From contig CAMAXU010000011.1 in the NCBI GenBank assembly GCA_945862455.1, positions 1-49,363 of the forward strand: a stretch of DNA of 49,363 nt, read 5' to 3'. Numbering within the stretch: the first letter of the stretch is position 1; the number at the start of each line of letters is the position of its first letter. Of the stretch, positions 46,064 through 49,363 are shown one piece after another. The translations under genes and the position numbers were made by a program. Source of the stretch: Rickettsia typhi (GTDB lineage Bacteria; Pseudomonadota; Alphaproteobacteria; Rickettsiales; UBA1997). The notes under the pieces are model-generated. The model was not told where the DNA came from. It was given only the letters and a program-made list of their open reading frames with translations, and did no database searches.

Positions 46064-46487
46064 AAATCTTAATCATTTTCTAGCTTATTTAGGCTGCCTT
46101 CCATTCATCATCGTAGCAATTTTTTTTAGCGCAAAATTGCAATTTATGTCGGCCACTTTTTTTGAAAATATTATTAAATCTTATGGCCTAGCAATCGTCT
46201 CTTTCATGGCCGGCGTTAACTGGGGGCAATATTTAACTTTTAAACAAAAGCCGAAGTTAAACTTATTTTTAATCAGCAATATTATCACTTTACTATGCTG
46301 GTTTTCGTTTTTTTTAATTAGCAGTTCTGGGTTTTTTCTGAATTTAATTTTTAGCTTTTTGTCTTTGCTTGCAGTCGATTATCATCTTAAACAATTAGAC
46401 TTGATTGAGGTAAAATATTTTCAAACCCGTATCAACGTTACCATGATTGTTTGTATCTCTCTGGCGATGATCAAAATAAGCTTTTAA
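46056..46487 (+). CDS. DUF3429-family membrane protein
   Basis: The 143 residues form about four or five membrane segments. The central motif [18 protein letters not shown] (about 43-60) is the DUF3429 signature (YG..I.SF..G..WG). DUF3429 proteins have no established function. The gene overlaps the DUF2256 gene upstream, an association that suggests a shared role. The frame is intact. Confidence 0.85.
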   Translation: MNKNLNHFLAYLGCLPFIIVAIFFSAKLQFMSATFFENIIKSYGLAIVSFMAGVNWGQYLTFKQKPKLNLFLISNIITLLCWFSFFLISSSGFFLNLIFSFLSLLAVDYHLKQLDLIEVKYFQTRINVTMIVCISLAMIKISF

Positions 46488-46688
46488 GCGATTCATTTGG
46501 GGGAAAAGGATTACAAATTATAAGAACTCAGTAATGCTATTTTAAAAACATCCAATGTTCAAAATATTCAAAACAAGTGCCAGTGCTAAAGCTGATTAAG
46601 GGTCACCTCAGAATTCAGAATTTAAAGCACGTTAACAAAATTAAAGCCTGTAAATAAGGCTGAATAATACAGATTCCCATTCTGAAAT
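46488..46688. other. Intergenic region with a small hairpin
   Basis: Two hundred bases between the convergent DUF3429 and DUF3592-like genes. AGCCT/AGGCT (about 46646-46662) forms a small hairpin. I see no ORF or further structure. Confidence 0.4.
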
Positions 46689-47054
46689 TTATTTCTCAGT
46701 TAAAAAACGTGCAATAGCCACCACCACTAAGAACGCAGACATCATGGATACTAAACGAAACATCGTATAAATTGCGGAAAAGTCATTTATTTTGGCTTTT
46801 TGTGGATCATTCTTTAGATACAATATTTCCACCTCGTCGCCTTTGTTACAAATTTTCAATCCAGTACCATTAATCTTAGTATAGACCTCTTGATTGAGTT
46901 GGTCTTTTAAAACAACCAAAAGCTTCAAACGCAAATCTTTGCCAATCTTCACCTGCTCAACATCCGCCACCTTAGCTTTCGTCTTAAGTGAATTTTTGAT
47001 GAATGATTTTGTTGTAATAAAAAAATAAAGTGCGACTGCTTCAGCATATACCAA
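46689..47054 (-). CDS. DUF3592-like membrane protein with disturbed 5' end
   Basis: The product has a hydrophobic N-terminus (about 1-14, MVYAEAVALYFFITT), a soluble beta-rich region with ADVEQVKIGKDLRLKLLVVLKD and a CNKGDEVEILYLKNDPQKAKI element, and a C-terminal membrane segment (about 97-115), the layout of DUF3592 proteins. The first codon (TTG at 47052-47054) lies inside the left end of IS630 copy 2, so the reading frame now begins in the element. Joining the sequence across the element does not restore an ATG in frame (a TAA comes seven codons upstream of the junction), so the 5' end was probably already damaged or is misread. Expression uncertain. Confidence 0.55.
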   Translation of the reverse strand: MVYAEAVALYFFITTKSFIKNSLKTKAKVADVEQVKIGKDLRLKLLVVLKDQLNQEVYTKINGTGLKICNKGDEVEILYLKNDPQKAKINDFSAIYTMFRLVSMMSAFLVVVAIARFLTEK

Positions 47055-47997
47055 ATAAACAATCTCTTGATATTTATTTCAGACAAGCTTTGATTTTATT
47101 TTTCGGAGCAAATCATGCCAAGAGCTTACAGCAGAGATTTAAGAATCAGAGTTGTTAATCGAGTTAAGGAAAGCAAAGAATTACATCAGCAAATAGCGGA
47201 TAATTTTGGAATTGGAGTTGCGACTCTTCGAAGATGGATTCAGTTGTATAAAGAAACTGGATCAGTTGAACACAAAGTGCCTGCTGTAACCAGACCAAGA
47301 AAAGTTGATTACGAAAAAGTTCAGAAATTCGTCGAGAAAAATCCCGATAAAACTTTAAAAGAAATCGGAGAAAGATTCAAAATCTCAGCTTTTGCAAGTC
47401 ACAAAATAATTCGAAAACTCAACATCACATATAAAAAAACACTTTCTCTACGAGGAAAGACGGGAAGATTTGAGAGAAGAATATCAAATAGCTCTAAATC
47501 AAATTCCCAAAAAAAATCTCATCTATCTTGATGAAAGTGGATTTGATTTGAATATGAAGAAAGAATATGGCTGGAAGACAAAAGGACAAAGACTCTACGA
47601 CAATAGAAGCGGCAACAGAAAAAATAAAAGAATCGCGGTTATTTCTGCTTACTCAAATCAAACAAAACAGTTGATTGCTCCGATGTATTTTGAAGGCAAT
47701 ACTGATACCGAAATCTTTAACCAATGGATTGAGGAATTTTTGATTCCAGAACTTAAATCAGGTCAAACTGTGATTCTGGACAACGCTGCTTTCCACAAAT
47801 CATCAAGAACGACAGAGCTAATAAATTCGGCAAATTGCCAACTTCTTTACCTTCCTCCATACTAACCGGATTTTAATCCAATTGAGCAAAAATGGGGACA
47901 TGTAAAAAATTCGGTGAAGAAAATCAGGGATAAATTTCAGAATTTTAATGAGTGTTTGGAAGGTGTTTTATGCTATCGATAGATAGTTTATTTGGTA
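47049..47997 (+). mobile_element. IS630-family insertion sequence, copy 2 (949 bp)
   Basis: Ends begin TACCAAATAAACAATCTCTT at 47049 and finish with GTTTATTTGGTA at 47997, flanked by TA (47047-47048 and 47998-47999). The two ends are imperfect repeats. Length and organisation equal copy 1, but the sequences differ throughout, so they are separate, diverged members of one group. Its right end is the closest relative of the MITE at 34597-34754. Confidence 0.88.
47115..47982 (+). pseudogene. IS630 transposase, copy 2, two frames with a premature stop
   Basis: Frame A (47115-47531) gives the DNA-binding part (IADNFGIGVATLRRWIQ). Frame B carries LDESGF and LDNAAFHKS. The A7 run (47434-47440) is at the same place as in copy 1, and skipping one A again joins the frames (FLYEERREDLREEYQ). 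The codon for serine in PPYSPDF is TAA here (47863-47865), so frame B stops before the last catalytic glutamate; beyond it the frame stays open (PDFNPIEQKWGHVKN...) to TAG 47980-47982. A catalytically dead copy unless the stop is read through. Confidence 0.85.
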
Positions 47998-48168
47998 TAT
48001 GTTAAATGATCAATATTTTAGCAAAAAAGGTGATGCTTAATCGGTAAATATTAATCACTTAAAGTTCTCTCCTGAAGTTGGGGGATTTTTGGGGGCTAGG
48101 ACATCGATATAATCTCTGATCATTGTGGTAGAATCAGAAATCTAGTTAAATTCCTATGGGAATTTTCT

Positions 48169-48189
48169 CCTATTTGTTCCAACTTACCC
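48169..48189 (+). repeat. 21-bp dispersed word also found at the IS630 copy 1 insertion site
   Basis: The sequence starting cctatttgttccaacttacc occurs uninterrupted here. The same word is split by IS630 copy 1, with CC-TA at 44873-44876 and the rest at 45827-45845. Nature of the repeat unknown. Confidence 0.6.
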
Positions 48190-48190
48190 A

Positions 48191-48430
48191 AAGTTGGGAA
48201 TAAAAACTTATTTCTGCGAGCCTCAATCGCCTTGGCAAAAGGACAGAGTTGAGAATTTTAATAGTAGAATTAGAAGATTTTTACCAAAATCTTTTGATCA
48301 TAAATTGCTAACTCAGAATCTTGTAAATACAATTGAAAATACTATGAATAATTGCCCCAGAAAATGCCGAGATTTTAGGGCTCCTTTTGAGATTTTTATG
48401 ATATTAAAGCGACTGGTTTTGTTGTGCTAG
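48191..48430 (+). pseudogene. IS30-family transposase, C-terminal remnant
   Basis: The frame encodes about 80 residues: LGIKTYFCEPQSPWQKDRVE, NFNSRIRRFLPKS, LTQNLVNTIENTMNNCPRKC and APFEIF. This is the end of the IS30 integrase core (family YFCDPYSSWQ.G..EN.N...R.FLPK, N..PRK.L.Y.TP.EVF), including the last catalytic glutamate of the EN motif (VEN). The N-terminal two thirds are missing and no IS30 ends are visible, so it is a relic. Confidence 0.8.
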
Positions 48431-48527
48431 AGAATTGAATTCAACAAGTCATCTAAATTTTCGATTCATGGAACAAAGCTATACAAATGTTATGGCGTAG
48501 GGTTAGTTACTGCTACAGTAGATTAAG

Positions 48528-48563
48528 AAATGGCGGAGATAAATAAATATCTCCGCCATTTTA
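48528..48563. terminator. Strong bidirectional hairpin after the FAS1 gene
   Basis: AAATGGCGGAGATA (48528-48541) and TATCTCCGCCATTT (48548-48561) pair perfectly over 14 bases with a six-base loop. It follows the FAS1 stop (48592) by about 30 bases on the minus strand. Flanking A/T runs support a terminator. Confidence 0.7.
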
Positions 48564-48591
48564 TAAAATCCGTCATTTAAACAAAGAAGAA

Positions 48592-49023
48592 TTATGCTGC
48601 TTTCTTTTCAGAAATTGAAGCTGGCATAATTACCGCATCAATAACATGAATGTAACCATTGCTGCATTCAATATCTGTTTTGATGATTTTTGCATTTTCA
48701 ATCTTTGCGCCATTATTAGTAGTGATATGTACAGGCGAACCCTCAACAGTATTCCATTCTGATTTACCTGTTACTGCTTTGGCATCAGCTTTTCCGCCAA
48801 CAACATGGTAAGTTAGAATAGAAACAAGTTTTGCTTTGTTTTCAGGCTTTAGTAGTGATTCAACAGTGCCATTCGGTAGCGCTTTGAATGCATCGTCGGT
48901 AGGTGCGAACACGGTGAATGGACCAGTTCCAGAAAGAGTTTCAACTAAACCAGCAGCTTTAACTGCGGCAACTAATGTTGTAAAATTTCCAGCATCTATA
49001 GCAGTTTCAACAATATTTTTCAT
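48592..49023 (-). CDS. FAS1 (fasciclin) domain protein
   Basis: The 143 residues are one FAS1 domain: [35 protein letters not shown] (H1 region), [16 protein letters not shown] (YH motif) and [12 protein letters not shown] (H2). FAS1 domains usually mediate adhesion outside the cell, but here there is no signal peptide or lipobox at the ATG (49023), so secretion would need another route. A ribosome binding site AAGGAT stands at about 49031-49036. Single gene with its own terminator. Confidence 0.92.
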   Translation of the reverse strand: MKNIVETAIDAGNFTTLVAAVKAAGLVETLSGTGPFTVFAPTDDAFKALPNGTVESLLKPENKAKLVSILTYHVVGGKADAKAVTGKSEWNTVEGSPVHITTNNGAKIENAKIIKTDIECSNGYIHVIDAVIMPASISEKKAA

Positions 49024-49363
49024 ATTTAAAATCCTTAGTAAAGGTTATCTGTGTATAAAATTTTATTTACACACAGCTGCAAAATAATGTTTGCTAACTC
49101 TACCTAGGTTTAAAACTTGGAATTACAAGAGAGCAAAAAATAAAGTGTGCTTTAAATTTATAGGGCTTGCAAAGAATTAGAGGGCAAATAAAAATACTAA
49201 ATAACGCACTTTTTGGGAACGTCCCAAACTCCGTGTCAAATTCCATTCTTAAGCTAAACTTAAATTTAACCTACCTGTAAAAAAAATATCCAATTGCCCT
49301 ATAATCAAACTCCAATTTGGAATTGGCATAACCCATTTTTTAGCAATATTTTTGATTGTTAAA
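49024..49363. other. Non-coding right end of the window
   Basis: No ORF of note. It holds the FAS1 gene's leader, a CTGTGT..ACACAG hairpin (49050-49077), a TTTGGGA-ACG-TCCCAAA palindrome (49212-49228) followed by ACTCCGTGTCAAATT, and a TCCAATT/AATTGG palindrome near 49311-49325. The TTTGGGA block resembles an IS256-type element end, but no transposase is visible. Confidence 0.35.

Overview
The window is a low-GC, gene-dense bacterial chromosome segment. Its gene content (NusA/IF-2, SdhE, a QxHxH-type HIT protein, MlaA/MlaC, MsbA-type exporter, VirD4 coupling protein, DUF2256/DUF3429 pair) points to an alphaproteobacterium, and the VirD4, the multidomain effector-like giant protein and the AT-rich spacers point towards Rickettsiales or a similar host-associated lineage. 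Unlike obligate Rickettsia it keeps biosynthesis: serine (serA-serC-serB), aromatic amino acids (aroE, a TyrA-type dehydrogenase), histidine (hisF) and isoprenoids (ispG). The taxonomic call is an inference from gene content only.

Layout. 1-461: debris, namely the 3' end of a transposase-like ORF with a terminator and a frameshifted carB fragment. 662-8152 (minus): a 2496-residue protein with an N-terminal YopJ/CE-clan-like Cys-His-Glu site, a long unassigned centre, a ubiquitin-specific-protease-like region whose Cys box lies after its His box, ankyrin repeats and a pentapeptide-like tail. 8256-9498: alpha/beta hydrolase and a small conserved-looking protein. 9513-10709: pgk, convergent with a minus-strand run that reads, in transcription order, small lipoprotein, 133-aa protein, ctpA, surA-like, serA, serC, serB and a YdiJ-type D-2-hydroxyglutarate dehydrogenase; the last four are tightly coupled or overlapping. 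19740-24525 (plus): tyrA-type gene, ispG, BioC-like methyltransferase, TPR protein, mlaA, mlaC, then a hairpin. 24603-26509 (minus): msbA followed by a coupled 44-aa ORF. 26623-29195: argS and a SPOR protein. 29247-29900 (minus): HIT protein and sdhE. 30035-34590: recN, virD4, aroE. 34597-34754: a 158-bp MITE. 34767-38335: orphan methyltransferase divergent from a sensor kinase, then a LapA-like protein. 38457-44735: nusA, infB, a prepilin/LamG-like protein, cytochrome b561, hisF. 44877-48430: a mobile-element zone with two IS630-type copies, an IS30 remnant, DUF2256/DUF3429 and a DUF3592-like gene with a damaged 5' end. 48592-49023: a FAS1-domain protein.

How the genes work together. The serABC-ydiJ run makes functional sense: SerA-type enzymes can reduce 2-oxoglutarate to D-2-hydroxyglutarate, and the D-2-hydroxyglutarate dehydrogenase recycles it. 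MlaA/MlaC and MsbA concern outer-membrane lipid homeostasis, and CtpA/SurA concern envelope quality control. VirD4 gives a plausible but unproven export route for the giant protein. The two IS630 copies and the MITE form one family (shared TACCAAAT termini, TA target sites), and both transposase copies carry inactivating mutations.

No tRNA, rRNA or CRISPR array was recognised. All calls are by reading motifs; no database search was possible.
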